Positions 35,270 through 44,932 are shown, numbered from the stretch's first letter. The stretch: DNA of 64,000 nt from Hornefia porci (GCF_001940235.1 NZ_MJIE01000001.1:2542001-2606000); one strand, 5' to 3'. Translations and numbers: made by a program. Notes: generated by a model not told the origin, from the letters alone.

Positions 35270-37357
35270 ATGAAAAATAATTACGGGATTGACCGCGTGA
35301 TAGAGCCGGCCGGGACAGTGCCGGTCAGCGCGTGGAAAATCGACAACAGCCCCGCGCTCAGGCCCGGGGAGGCCAGAGTGCGTCTGCGGCGGGTGCACAT
35401 CGACTGGGACAGCTTCCGGCAGATATGTTCCAGCTGTGCTTATGATGACGAGAGAGTAAGGGCAAAGATTCTGTACTTTGTGCAGCGGCGCGGAAAACTG
35501 CATAATCCCTTCACAAACAGCGGAGGTACTTTTTCGGGTACAATTGATGAAATATATGACGGTACGGAGCTGCCGGACGGAATCGGCTGCGGCGATGAGA
35601 TCTGCTGCCAGTCCTCGCTGGCCGGAATTCCTCTGAAAATCCGGCGAATCGACGAGGTGGACTACGATTACGGGCAGATCGTCTGCGACGGAACCGCGAT
35701 TATTTTTCCGACGACTAATATTCTCCGGACTGTACATGACCTGTCGATGAACTATACACTGGCCGCCCTCAACATCGGAGAAGATCTGTACCGGATCAGC
35801 CGGATGATACGGGAGCGCAGAATGTCGAGGATTCTGATCATCGGCCGCGATATTCATACAGTAATGTACTATGCGGAGGCGATCCGGAGAACGGCCGGAG
35901 ACGGCTGCGGCGTCACGGTTGTGGCGCACAAAAATAAACGGAGCGGAATTTCGGAAAATGAGATACGGAGCATGCTGATTCCGATGGTGCGGCATCTGTA
36001 TTTCCTGGATCTGTCGGAGCCTCACAACGCGTTCGGATACTTGCTGAAGAAGGAATTCAAATCGGGTTTCATGGACGCGGTGCTGGTCACGGACAATGTT
36101 TACGGCGCAGAGACGCTGGCGGCGCTGTCCGTGCGCTCCCACGGGCTGCTGTATTTCGACCTGATGCGGAATAATTCCAGCAACGCCATGCTGGTGGCGG
36201 AGGGGCTGGGAAAGGTGGTGTCCATCGCGGCTTCCGACAACAGCGCGGAGAATTATGACCGGTTCACGCTGGGACTCCTTCGCGGAATGAAGCAGAGGCT
36301 GGAGAAGCTGAACGCCTTTTATCGTCAGAGAAACGGCAGAACGGTTCTTTGTGACAGCGAGCTCAGTGACAAAACCCTGGAGAAAGCGGCCGGGCTGGAG
36401 GAATACATCTTTGAAAGCGAGGTTTCCCGGAATCTGCTCCGGAACGTTCTGAACGTGGCGTGTTTCGACTGCAATGTGATCATTCAGGGTGAGACCGGCG
36501 TGGGAAAGGAGAAGATCCTTTCTCTGATCCATCAGAATTCAGAGCGGCGGGACGGGCCCTGCGTCCGGATCAACTGTTCGACCATTCCGGAGGGGCTTGC
36601 GGAGTCGGAGTTTTTCGGCTACGAGGAGGGAGCCTTTACCGGGGCGGTCAGCGGAGGGAAAAAAGGGTTTTTCGAGATGGCGGACGGTGGCATTTTGTTC
36701 CTGGATGAGATCGGGACCCTACCGCTTTCCATGCAGTCCAAGCTTCTGCGGGTGATTCAGGAGAATCAGTTTTACCGGGTTGGCGGCACGCAGCAGCAGG
36801 ATGTGAATGTCCGGCTGATCTGTGCCAGCAATGCAGCTCTGAAGGAGCTGGTGGACGAGGGGGCGTTCCGCGAGGATCTCTACTACCGCCTGAATATCTG
36901 CACCATCGAGGTGCCGCCGCTTCGGGAGCGGAGATCGGACATTGTCAGGCTCGCATCTCACTTTGTGGAGGAGTGGAATCAGCGTTACCGCATCAGCAAG
37001 CATCTCACGTCCGACGCCTATGTGTCGCTTACCTCCTACCCGTGGCCGGGGAACGTGCGGGAGCTCGAGAACGTCATGCATCGTCTCGTCATCAATACCA
37101 GGGGCGCGTTTATCAGCGGCGGAGACGTGGACGAGATGCTGAACGCGGAGGAATACCGGGCGGTGGTGACAAAGCTTCGGCGGGAGCAGCTGGAGGACGC
37201 CGGCGACAGTGTGAATTATTATGAAATCATGGATGCGCAGGAGAAGAGGCTGATCGAGTATGCTCTGACAAAGGGCGGTACGACCCGCCGGGCGGCGGAA
37301 ATTATCGGACTGTCCCATTCGACTTTTGCACGAAAAAAACAGAAACACGGCCTGTAA
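35270..37357 (+). CDS. Sigma-54-dependent activator fused to a diaminohexanoate-dehydrogenase-like sensor domain
   Basis: 695 residues. Residues 1-340 resemble L-erythro-3,5-diaminohexanoate dehydrogenase of lysine fermentation (RVIEPAGTVPVSAWKIDNS, RRGKLHNPFTNSGGTFSGTI), a zinc-free MDR-like fold. The nucleotide-binding glycine motif expected near 189-196 reads IIGRDIHT, so dehydrogenase activity is unlikely and the domain probably serves as a sensor. The AAA+ part has Walker A GETGVGKE (407-414), GAFTGA (454-459) and LFLDEIGT; a Fis helix-turn-helix ends the protein. The ribosome site is weak. The neighbouring NhaC gene, convergent, has a sigma-54 promoter and is a likely target. The resemblance to the dehydrogenase is from memory of the family and needs a search. 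Confidence 0.85.
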   Translation: MKNNYGIDRVIEPAGTVPVSAWKIDNSPALRPGEARVRLRRVHIDWDSFRQICSSCAYDDERVRAKILYFVQRRGKLHNPFTNSGGTFSGTIDEIYDGTELPDGIGCGDEICCQSSLAGIPLKIRRIDEVDYDYGQIVCDGTAIIFPTTNILRTVHDLSMNYTLAALNIGEDLYRISRMIRERRMSRILIIGRDIHTVMYYAEAIRRTAGDGCGVTVVAHKNKRSGISENEIRSMLIPMVRHLYFLDLSEPHNAFGYLLKKEFKSGFMDAVLVTDNVYGAETLAALSVRSHGLLYFDLMRNNSSNAMLVAEGLGKVVSIAASDNSAENYDRFTLGLLRGMKQRLEKLNAFYRQRNGRTVLCDSELSDKTLEKAAGLEEYIFESEVSRNLLRNVLNVACFDCNVIIQGETGVGKEKILSLIHQNSERRDGPCVRINCSTIPEGLAESEFFGYEEGAFTGAVSGGKKGFFEMADGGILFLDEIGTLPLSMQSKLLRVIQENQFYRVGGTQQQDVNVRLICASNAALKELVDEGAFREDLYYRLNICTIEVPPLRERRSDIVRLASHFVEEWNQRYRISKHLTSDAYVSLTSYPWPGNVRELENVMHRLVINTRGAFISGGDVDEMLNAEEYRAVVTKLRREQLEDAGDSVNYYEIMDAQEKRLIEYALTKGGTTRRAAEIIGLSHSTFARKKQKHGL

Positions 37358-37537
37358 GACTTTGTGCGGGATACAACAAAGAAGAACCCGCCGCAAAAAA
37401 CCGCCGCGGTCCGGCAAAATACGCCGTTCCGCGACGGGACGCCAGGCTCCCGCCGATTATGGAGGAAGCCTTTTCTGTCAGATTTTGTGCGATACGCACC
37501 AGTCGTCCGCTGCAGCGGGCATCTGTGCGGCAGAACC

Positions 37538-39022
37538 CTATACCAGTTCTCCCGCGTCGGCTTTAGCCTGTTCCTCCGGCGTCATCTTTGTGACCGTGAC
37601 GCCGACGGCAGCCAGCACGAGAGTAGAGAGCATCATCGCGTAGTTGAAGATCAGATAAGGCATATAAGTGTATGCTGTGATTCCAAGCGTTGCGGCCATG
37701 AACATACCGCAGGTATTCCACGGAACCGCGCAGGAGGATACTGTTCCCGCGGATTCCAGCGCGTTGGAAAGGCATTTCGGGTGAATTCCCGCCTTGCGGT
37801 ACGCAGGCGCAAACATTCTTCCCGGAATCAGGATGGAAATGTACTGCTCCGGCATGACGACGTTGGAGAGCACGCAGGTGAGCTCGGTCGCCGCGACCAG
37901 TCCGAATCCGCTCTTGACCTTCTTTGTGATAACCTGAATGATTGCAGACAGCTGTCCGGTGCCTTCCATGATGCCGCCGAACATCATGGCGATGACGGTC
38001 ATCAGGATGGAGGAAGACATGTTCATCAGACCTCCGGTGGACAGTAGATTGTTCAGCTGTTTGATATCCGTGTTGCAGACAAAGCCGTTCCGCGCGATGT
38101 TCAGGATGTCGCCCAGATTGGCGCCGACATGATCCACCTTCAGAGTGTCCGGATCAAAGATAGACAGATCCTGCTGGAAGATCGGAGCCAGAATTGCGCC
38201 TGTGATCAGTCCCAGTGTGATTCCCGGAATCGCGGGGATCTTCAGTGCGATCGCTCCGATGACGACGATTGGCGGAATCAGAAGCAGCGGATTGATGTTG
38301 AAGGTATCCTTAAGCCCGTTTGCCAGAACTTCAGCCTGTGAGGTGTCCACATTTCCGGTGGACGCATGGGTGAACCCGTATACGCCGAAGAAAATGAGGG
38401 CGACAGAGTAGGCAAGGATGGTTGATTTCATCATGTATTTGACGTGAGTGAATACATCGGTGCCTGCCATGGCTGGAGCCAGGTTGGTTGTATCCGACAG
38501 GGGCGAAAGCTTGTCGCCGAAATAGGCGCCGGACAGAATCGCTCCGGCGGTCGGCCCCGGAGGCATACCCAGTCCGTGGGCGATGCCCATCAGCGCGAGT
38601 CCCATGGTTCCCGCGGTTCCCCAGGACGTTCCGGTTGCCAGTGATGTGATCGAGCAGATCAGCAGAGCGGCGACCAGGAAGATCGACGGGGACAGAAGCT
38701 TGAGTCCGTAGTAGATCATGGTCGGGATCGTTCCGCTCAGAAGCCAGACGCCGATCATCATTCCGACGATGCACAGAATGAGAATAGCCTGCATTGCCTT
38801 GGAGATTCCGGAGATCATCATCTCCTCAATCTGATTCCATTTATACCCGAGGGACAGCGAAACCAGCGCCGCCACGATTACGCCGATAAACATCGGGACA
38901 TGCGGGTCTACATGGAAATAGGCAATGCCGACAGACATCACCAGTACCAGAGCTCCGAAGGAGATCAGCGACTGCCATACAGTCGGCGCCTTCGGCGTCT
39001 TCATTGTTGTTTCTTTTTCCAT
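37538..39022 (-). CDS. nhaC: NhaC-family Na+/H+ antiporter
   Basis: 494 residues with about twelve membrane segments. It matches the core NhaC family, with GAILSGAYFGDKLSPLSDTTNLA, LTCVLSNVVMPEQYISILIPGRMFA and SAGTVSSCAVPWNTCGMFMA. The ATG is preceded by GAGGAATT. It differs strongly from the NhaC-like protein at 6853. The gene has its own sigma-54 promoter at 39076-39092 and converges on the activator with a lysine-pathway-like sensor. Members of this family are often found beside amino acid fermentation genes, where they may help sodium or pH balance or exchange substrates. Confidence 0.9.
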   Translation of the reverse strand: MEKETTMKTPKAPTVWQSLISFGALVLVMSVGIAYFHVDPHVPMFIGVIVAALVSLSLGYKWNQIEEMMISGISKAMQAILILCIVGMMIGVWLLSGTIPTMIYYGLKLLSPSIFLVAALLICSITSLATGTSWGTAGTMGLALMGIAHGLGMPPGPTAGAILSGAYFGDKLSPLSDTTNLAPAMAGTDVFTHVKYMMKSTILAYSVALIFFGVYGFTHASTGNVDTSQAEVLANGLKDTFNINPLLLIPPIVVIGAIALKIPAIPGITLGLITGAILAPIFQQDLSIFDPDTLKVDHVGANLGDILNIARNGFVCNTDIKQLNNLLSTGGLMNMSSSILMTVIAMMFGGIMEGTGQLSAIIQVITKKVKSGFGLVAATELTCVLSNVVMPEQYISILIPGRMFAPAYRKAGIHPKCLSNALESAGTVSSCAVPWNTCGMFMAATLGITAYTYMPYLIFNYAMMLSTLVLAAVGVTVTKMTPEEQAKADAGELV

Positions 39023-39075
39023 TTTGATAATTCCTCCTCATTGATGAATAATGAAAACATAACGCTAATATTAAT

Positions 39076-39092
39076 AAGCACGGTCCGTGCCA
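39076..39092 (-). promoter_or_regulatory. Sigma-54 promoter of nhaC
   Basis: Minus strand TGGCACGGACCGTGCTT: an ideal -24 box TGGCAC, with GG and GC 10 bases apart. The core GCACGG-T-CCGTGC is also a palindrome, which could let another protein compete for the site. Start expected near 39065. Confidence 0.82.
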
Positions 39093-39244
39093 ACCGGAAA
39101 AAAGTCTTTACGCAAATCATTATGAATCATTGGAATCGACTGAAAAATCAACAAATCATCAGCGGCCCCGGAGTGGTTCCGGCTGAAGAAATCTGTCTGT
39201 GAAGGCAGGCTGTCTGCCCCAAATCAGAGCCAGAACTGTCTGGC

Positions 39245-39264
39245 TTGTCCCGATTACGGGACAA
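39245..39264. other. Intergenic hairpin
   Basis: TTGTCCCG-ATTA-CGGGACAA forms an 8-bp stem with a 4-base loop. It may be a terminator-like or REP-like sequence between nhaC and the AlkD-like gene. The rest of the 399-base gap (39023-39421) holds the sigma-54 promoter and a probable -10 element TATAGT near 39376. Confidence 0.5.
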
Positions 39265-39421
39265 AACGGAAAGGGGGACAGACCTTTGCTGCCGCCGACC
39301 GGGAGCAGCGGAATAATCGCGGACTGCCTGCGGCCTTCGGGCGGGTTAGCCCTTTATCCGCGAGCGGACCTGTGGTATAGTATAAGTCAGAAAAATGTGT
39401 ACACAGCACGAAGGAGGAATT

Positions 39422-40117
39422 ATGCTGACTGATGAAATCAGAGCGGAGCTGTTCCGCCTGCAGGATCCGGCGTACCGGGATTTTCAGAGCCACCTGATCC
39501 CGACAGTGGCTCCGGAGCGCATGATCGGAGTGAGGACGCCGGAGCTTCGGAAATTCGCGAAGGAACTCGGGAAACGGACGGATACGGATGAATTTCTCGA
39601 AAATCTCCCGCACCGATATTTCGATGAGGATCAGCTGCACGCTTTTCTTTTGTCAGAGATGAAGGATTACGGAGAATGTCTTGCGGCGGTGGAAAGGTTT
39701 CTTCCCTTTGTCAATAACTGGGCGACCTGTGACCAGATGTCGCCGCGGGTATTCAGGAAACACCGGACAGAGCTGCTTCAGCCGATACGGGACTGGCTGG
39801 CGTCGGAGCAGCCTTACACGGTGAGATTCGGCGTCGGGATGCTGATGGAGCATTATCTGGACGGGGACTTCGATCCCACGTATCCGGAGATGGCGGCGCG
39901 GCTCCGGTCGGAGGAATATTATGTGAATATGATGATTGCCTGGTATTTTGCCACGGCTCTGGCCAAGCAGTATGAAGCGGTTCTGCCGTTTCTGGAGGAA
40001 CAGAGACTCGATGTCTGGACGCATAACAAAGCGATACAGAAAGCGATAGAGAGCAGGAGGATCACGCCGGAGCAGAAAGCGTATCTGCGCGGGCTGAAGA
40101 TAAAACGGCAGAAGTAG
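39422..40117 (+). CDS. AlkD-like DNA alkylation repair protein
   Basis: 231 residues of HEAT-like helical repeats, related to DNA glycosylase AlkD that removes alkylated bases. The motif FVNNWATCDQMSP and the pattern VRFGVGMLMEHYL are typical. The ATG follows AAGGAGGAATT. It precedes a WYL-domain regulator and a large helicase, a neighbourhood of DNA repair and defence genes. The key aspartate and tryptophan of the AlkD site appear to be present in NNWATCD. Confidence 0.85.
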   Translation: MLTDEIRAELFRLQDPAYRDFQSHLIPTVAPERMIGVRTPELRKFAKELGKRTDTDEFLENLPHRYFDEDQLHAFLLSEMKDYGECLAAVERFLPFVNNWATCDQMSPRVFRKHRTELLQPIRDWLASEQPYTVRFGVGMLMEHYLDGDFDPTYPEMAARLRSEEYYVNMMIAWYFATALAKQYEAVLPFLEEQRLDVWTHNKAIQKAIESRRITPEQKAYLRGLKIKRQK

Positions 40118-40188
40118 GCTGCAGGTCCGGCCTCAGGAAACGCCGGTCTGCATCCGCGCCGCGGACGGGGAAGCCAGGAGAGCGGAGA

Positions 40189-40254
40189 ATAAACACGAGA
40201 AAGAAAGAGAAAGAAAGAAAAATAAGAAAGAGAGAAGAGAGAAAGAAAGGATTT
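40189..40254 (+). repeat. Polypurine tract before the WYL gene
   Basis: About 60 bases made of GA-rich units (GAAAGAAAGA, AGAGAGAAGA) with a single T interruption, ending at the ribosome site AAAGGA. It is low-complexity, could form unusual DNA structure and may vary in length. Confidence 0.8.
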
Positions 40255-40257
40255 GCG

Positions 40258-41256
40258 ATGTCTGGCGATAATAAAGAGAAGAACAAGGTGAAGGCGCGTC
40301 TGCTGATTCTGACAAAGATGTTTTATAAGCAGACGGACGAGAATAACGCTATGACCACACGGGAGATTATCGATTACCTTGCGAGGCACGGGGTGCCCGC
40401 CAACGAAAAAACGCTTCGGGGGGATATCGCTCTCCTGCAGGAGCTGGGCGTTGATATTGTAAAGGTTGTGAGCCGTCCGAACAGGTATTTCTGGGGAGAC
40501 CGCCGGTTTGAACTGCCGGAGCTGAAGCTGCTCATTGACGCGGTGGCTTCTTCCCGTTTCATTACGGCGAAGAAGAGCAAAGAGCTGGGAACCAAGCTTT
40601 GTTCTCTGGCGAGTGAGAACCAGCAGCGGGAGCTGAAGCGGCACATCTACGCCACCAATCGTGTCAAGTCCGATAATGAAACGATTTATTACATGGTGGA
40701 CACGATCAATCACGCCATCAATGAGGGCAGGAGAATCCGGTTTCAGTACATCGAGTATACGCCGGAGCTGAAGCCTGTCCTGAGAAATGACGGAGAGGTT
40801 TACGAGCTGAGCCCCTACGCGCTCTTCTGGAATGAAGACTACTATTACGCGGTGGGCTGGTCTGACAAGCACGGGAACGTTTCCGCGTTCCGGGTCGATC
40901 GGATGAAATCTCCTGAGATGACAGAGGAGCCGGCAGCGGCGCCGCCGAAAAGCTTCAGCCTGGATGATTATTCCAGACGTATCTTCGAGATGTATGATGG
41001 CGAGCCGGTGAAGGTGCGCCTGGAGTGCCGGGACAGTCTGGCGAAGTACATCGTGGATCGCTTTGGAACCGAACTGAAGACAAGAGCTCTGCCGGGGAAT
41101 CGCTTCGTCGTGGACGTGGAGGTTTCCCTCAGCCCGACATTCTATGCATGGGTGTTCCGGTTCGGCGGAGAGATTCGGATTTTGTCACCCCAGAAGGCGG
41201 TAATGCATCTGGCGGAGATGGCGCAGCGCATGGTTGAGCTGTCTAGCAGGGAATAG
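40258..41256 (+). CDS. WYL-domain transcriptional regulator
   Basis: 332 residues. An N-terminal winged helix (TTREIIDYLARHGVPANEKTLRGDIALLQEL) is followed by a WYL domain (about 140-230: GRRIRFQYIEYTPE, VYELSPYALFWNEDYYYAVGW) and a C-terminal WCX region. WYL regulators sense nucleic acids or nucleotides and often control DNA-damage or phage-defence loci. Here the next gene is a PLD-helicase with a NUDIX partner. The ATG lies 7 bases after AAAGGA. It probably regulates that pair. Confidence 0.88.
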   Translation: MSGDNKEKNKVKARLLILTKMFYKQTDENNAMTTREIIDYLARHGVPANEKTLRGDIALLQELGVDIVKVVSRPNRYFWGDRRFELPELKLLIDAVASSRFITAKKSKELGTKLCSLASENQQRELKRHIYATNRVKSDNETIYYMVDTINHAINEGRRIRFQYIEYTPELKPVLRNDGEVYELSPYALFWNEDYYYAVGWSDKHGNVSAFRVDRMKSPEMTEEPAAAPPKSFSLDDYSRRIFEMYDGEPVKVRLECRDSLAKYIVDRFGTELKTRALPGNRFVVDVEVSLSPTFYAWVFRFGGEIRILSPQKAVMHLAEMAQRMVELSSRE

Positions 41257-41321
41257 GTCTGCGACAAAAGGATAAATCTGACATTCTCTCGAACAAAGGA
41301 AAATTTGGAGTTGTTTGACAT

Positions 41322-44282
41322 ATGACAGTGGAAGGCAGAAACATCAGCAGGTTCAATACATCCGGCGCGGAGCTTGAAGAGGGGCTCCGCACGGCGTTTG
41401 TCGACGGCATGCAGCAGTCGAATCTCGCGTACAGACCACAGTTCGTTTCAAATGATTATCAGTCTGGAAGAAAGGTCCTCACAACGATCGAGGACGCACT
41501 GTTAGACTGCGAGGAATTCAGCTTCAGCGTCGCTTTTGTCACGATGGGCGGAATTGAACCGCTGCTGCAGACCTTCAGGGAGCTGGAGCAGAGAGGCGTC
41601 CGGGGACGGATTCTGACCACTGATTACCTCAATTTCAGTGAGCCCGGGGCGTTGGATAAGCTTGCCGGATTTTCCAATATTGAAGTCAGAATGTTTCAGT
41701 CGGACGGAACCGCACAGGGGTTTCATACGAAAGGGTACGTGTTTCGAAACAGAGAACTGTACCGGATTTTAGTCGGAAGCTCCAATATGACCCTTTCCGC
41801 TCTCACGAAAAACAAAGAGTGGAACACGAAGCTGGTGTCAACTGACCGGGGAGAATTTACACAGGATATCCTTTCTGAATTTGAGCGTCTGTGGAACGAC
41901 CGGAACAGAACTAGAGAATACCGGGAATTTATCGGACATTACAGAATCCGATATGAGGAAGCCCGCAGACAGCGAAAAATTGCGCTCCAGTCGAATCCGA
42001 TCGATTTCGAACAGGCGACACTGACGCCGAACAAAATGCAGGTCGGAGTGATTGAGAATGTACGTGAACTCATCAGACAGCACAAACGACGGGCGCTGCT
42101 GATTTCCGCGACAGGAACCGGAAAGACCTATGCATCGGCATTTGCTCTGAGGGATCAGAATCCCTCGAGGGTACTCTTTGTGGTTCACCGGGAACAGATT
42201 GCCAAACAATCCTTGCAGAGCTACAGAAGAGTCTTCGGCAACAAAGTAAACATGGGCCTGCTTTCCGGAAGCTGCAGAGACTACGATGCGGATTTTTTGT
42301 TCTCGACGATGCAGATGATGGCAAAGCCGGAGATTATGGAACGGTTTCCGCCGGATCACTTCGATTGCCTTGTGATTGACGAGGCCCATAAATCCGGCGC
42401 GGAAAGCTATCAGAAAATTATTGATTACTATAAACCGGGATTCTGCCTGGGAATGACGGCAAGTCCCGAGCGAACGGACGGATACGATGTCTATCGTCTG
42501 TTTGACAATAACATCGCGTATGAAATCCGTCTCCGTCAGGCGATGGAAGAGGATCTGCTCTGTCCGTTCCATTATTTCGGTATTACGGATTTGGAAATAA
42601 ACGGGGAAGAGATTGACGACAAAAGCAGATTCAATCTCATCACATGCGATGACCGAGTGGATTATGTTCTGCGCCAGGCGCAGTTCTACGGATATAGCGG
42701 AGAGCGTATAAAGGGCCTGGTGTTCTGCAGCCGGAAGGATGTTGCACAGGAGCTTTCGAGGAAGTTTAATGAGCGCTGCTTTGAAGGACGTCGACTGAAA
42801 ACCGCGTTCCTGTCGGGAGAAGATACGCAGGAACAAAGGGAAGAATGTATCAGACGTCTGTCGGGCCCCTCCGGAGAAGATCAGCTGGATTATATCTTCA
42901 CGGTCGATATTTTCAATGAAGGAATCGATATCCCTGAAGTGAATCAGATTATCATGCTGCGTCCGACGGAAAGTCCTGTTATCTTTGTTCAGCAGCTGGG
43001 ACGCGGACTGAGAAAGGCGGAGAACAAGGAATATGTTGTGGTGCTCGACTTCATCGCGAATTATTCCCGGAACTACTTGATTCCGATGGCGCTGTCGGGA
43101 GATCGGACATATAATAAAGATGCGGTCCGGAAGTATGTTCTGGAAGGGACAAATGTTATTCCGGGAGCGTCAACGATTCATTTTGATGAAATCGCCAGGC
43201 GAAAAATCTTTGAATCGATCGACAGCTTCACTGCCGGGAAAAGGCTGATTGTTTCGAAATACCGCGCGTTTCGCCAGAAGCTGGGGCGCGTTCCGACAAT
43301 ACTGGATTTCTACCATTACGGGGAAATCGATCCGATGCTGATTCTGAGCAATTACGGAACATATGACCGCCTGATAAGTGCGATGGAGAAAAAGGATTTC
43401 GGATTTACAAACGCGGAGCAGGAGAGTCTGCAGTTCGTTTCTGACTTTCTCGTGAACGGAAAGCGTCCGCATGAATTGCTGATTCTGGAGGCGCTGTGCG
43501 AGGACGGTTCGGTGAGTGAACGTATTATTCGGGACTGGCTGGGGACTCGTCGGGAGCCTTTCAGGAAACAGGATTATGATTCGGCACTGAACGTGATGAG
43601 CATGGAATTTACGAACGCGCAGTCATACAGAAGGAAGTATGGCGAGGTGGAGTTCTTTGATGCGGAGGAGATGGCGAAGGGACGCAGGATACGGTCGGAG
43701 GAGTTCAGGAAGGCGTTGAACAAGCCGGAATACCGGGAGCAGATGCAGGACCTTGTTTCCTTTGGACTGGAGCGTTACCGGGACAAATACGCGACCCATG
43801 ACGAAGATAATTTTGTCCTGTATGAAAAATATTCCAGAAAGGATGTGTGCAGGCTGCTGAACTGGGAGCATGAAACCAGTGCGACGGTGTTCGGATATAC
43901 GATCCGTGAAAACTCGTGTCCTATCTTTGTGACCTATAACAAAGCGGCAGATATTTCCTCCGGGATCAATTATGATGACGGCTTTCAGGACGAAGAGAAT
44001 TTCAGCTGGATGACACGGCATAATGTCAGGCTGGACAGCAAAGAGGCGCAGGATATTATAAATTGTGAGAACGACGGGCTGCGAATCTATCTCTTTGTTA
44101 AAAAGAGTGATGACGAGGGAACCGATTTCTATTATATGGGAAGGATGAAACCGACGCACTGGCGCGAAACGGTGCAGAAGGTGGATGAGAACGGGAAAAC
44201 GGAGCCGATTGTCAATTTCCGCTTTGCGATGGAGCATCGCGTCAGAAATGACATTTATCGATATTTCAGGGAAGATCGCTGA
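41322..44282 (+). CDS. PLD - DEAH helicase - DUF3427 protein
   Basis: 986 residues. Residues 45-195 form a phospholipase-D-like nuclease domain with a single half motif H135-x-K137 and GSSNMT. A superfamily 2 helicase follows: Walker A ATGTGKT (263-269), DEAH (353-356), motif III-like GMTASPERTDG, and motif VI QLGRGLRKAENKEYV. The C-terminal 400 residues match DUF3427 in layout (ending in FYYMGRMKPTHW). Proteins of this architecture occur in bacterial accessory regions and are suspected of acting in DNA repair or phage defence. It is followed 60 bases later by a NUDIX hydrolase. A 457-base piece from the DEAH box on is copied at 46924. Confidence 0.9.
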   Translation: MTVEGRNISRFNTSGAELEEGLRTAFVDGMQQSNLAYRPQFVSNDYQSGRKVLTTIEDALLDCEEFSFSVAFVTMGGIEPLLQTFRELEQRGVRGRILTTDYLNFSEPGALDKLAGFSNIEVRMFQSDGTAQGFHTKGYVFRNRELYRILVGSSNMTLSALTKNKEWNTKLVSTDRGEFTQDILSEFERLWNDRNRTREYREFIGHYRIRYEEARRQRKIALQSNPIDFEQATLTPNKMQVGVIENVRELIRQHKRRALLISATGTGKTYASAFALRDQNPSRVLFVVHREQIAKQSLQSYRRVFGNKVNMGLLSGSCRDYDADFLFSTMQMMAKPEIMERFPPDHFDCLVIDEAHKSGAESYQKIIDYYKPGFCLGMTASPERTDGYDVYRLFDNNIAYEIRLRQAMEEDLLCPFHYFGITDLEINGEEIDDKSRFNLITCDDRVDYVLRQAQFYGYSGERIKGLVFCSRKDVAQELSRKFNERCFEGRRLKTAFLSGEDTQEQREECIRRLSGPSGEDQLDYIFTVDIFNEGIDIPEVNQIIMLRPTESPVIFVQQLGRGLRKAENKEYVVVLDFIANYSRNYLIPMALSGDRTYNKDAVRKYVLEGTNVIPGASTIHFDEIARRKIFESIDSFTAGKRLIVSKYRAFRQKLGRVPTILDFYHYGEIDPMLILSNYGTYDRLISAMEKKDFGFTNAEQESLQFVSDFLVNGKRPHELLILEALCEDGSVSERIIRDWLGTRREPFRKQDYDSALNVMSMEFTNAQSYRRKYGEVEFFDAEEMAKGRRIRSEEFRKALNKPEYREQMQDLVSFGLERYRDKYATHDEDNFVLYEKYSRKDVCRLLNWEHETSATVFGYTIRENSCPIFVTYNKAADISSGINYDDGFQDEENFSWMTRHNVRLDSKEAQDIINCENDGLRIYLFVKKSDDEGTDFYYMGRMKPTHWRETVQKVDENGKTEPIVNFRFAMEHRVRNDIYRYFREDR

Positions 44283-44342
44283 AAACTGTGCGGCAATAGA
44301 CGAGAAAATATAAGAAGATACAAGGATATACAAGGAGACAGC

Positions 44343-44741
44343 ATGAAATCAATTGAGGTTGTGGCGGCAATCATTCGCAGAAACGGCAGAATCCTGGCGA
44401 CACAGAGAGGCTATGGAGAGTTTAAGGACGGATGGGAATTCCCCGGCGGAAAAACAGAACGCGGAGAAACTCCGCAGCAGGCTCTCATCCGGGAGATAAA
44501 GGAAGAACTGAAATCGGAGATCCGGGTTGGGGAGAAGCTGTGCACAGTTGAATACGACTATCCGAAATTTCATCTGATTATGCACTGCTTCTGGTGTGAC
44601 TTACTTGATGGCGAGCCGGTTTTGCTGGAGCATGAGGCGGCCAGATGGCTGACCGCGGATGAGTTGAATTCTGTCGACTGGCTGCCGGCGGATGTTCAGG
44701 TGGTCGAGGCGATTCTAGCGGACAGCGCGAGCATATCCTGA
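44343..44741 (+). CDS. NUDIX hydrolase (MutT-like nucleotide pyrophosphohydrolase)
   Basis: 132 residues. The Nudix box is GGKTERGETPQQALIREIKEEL, matching GX5EX7REUXEEXGU except for the last glycine. MutT-type enzymes hydrolyse oxidised or other non-canonical nucleoside triphosphates. An AAGGAGACAGC site precedes the ATG. It pairs with the DUF3427 helicase, an association I know from other genomes. A second, start-less copy of this gene lies at 47381-47737. Confidence 0.9.
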   Translation: MKSIEVVAAIIRRNGRILATQRGYGEFKDGWEFPGGKTERGETPQQALIREIKEELKSEIRVGEKLCTVEYDYPKFHLIMHCFWCDLLDGEPVLLEHEAARWLTADELNSVDWLPADVQVVEAILADSASIS

Positions 44742-44932
44742 TACTGCTTCAGGGAACGCCGTATCCGGTTCTATTTCGGAGATGAAGCTGCAGAATGTGA
44801 TTCCTATCATATTTTTATAAGATTTAGTGTGACCGTGAGTTATGATGACTGGAACAGGATTTCCGGCTTCGGCAAAAACGAGAAGCAGACTTGGGAGCCT
44901 ATAAAATTTTTTTTTTATTTTACGGCTGTTCA

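Noticed and set aside
34952..36532. Long open frame (526 codons) on the minus strand
   Set aside because: Antisense to the fusion activator and running through the tandem repeat; the protein is low-complexity and unlike any family.
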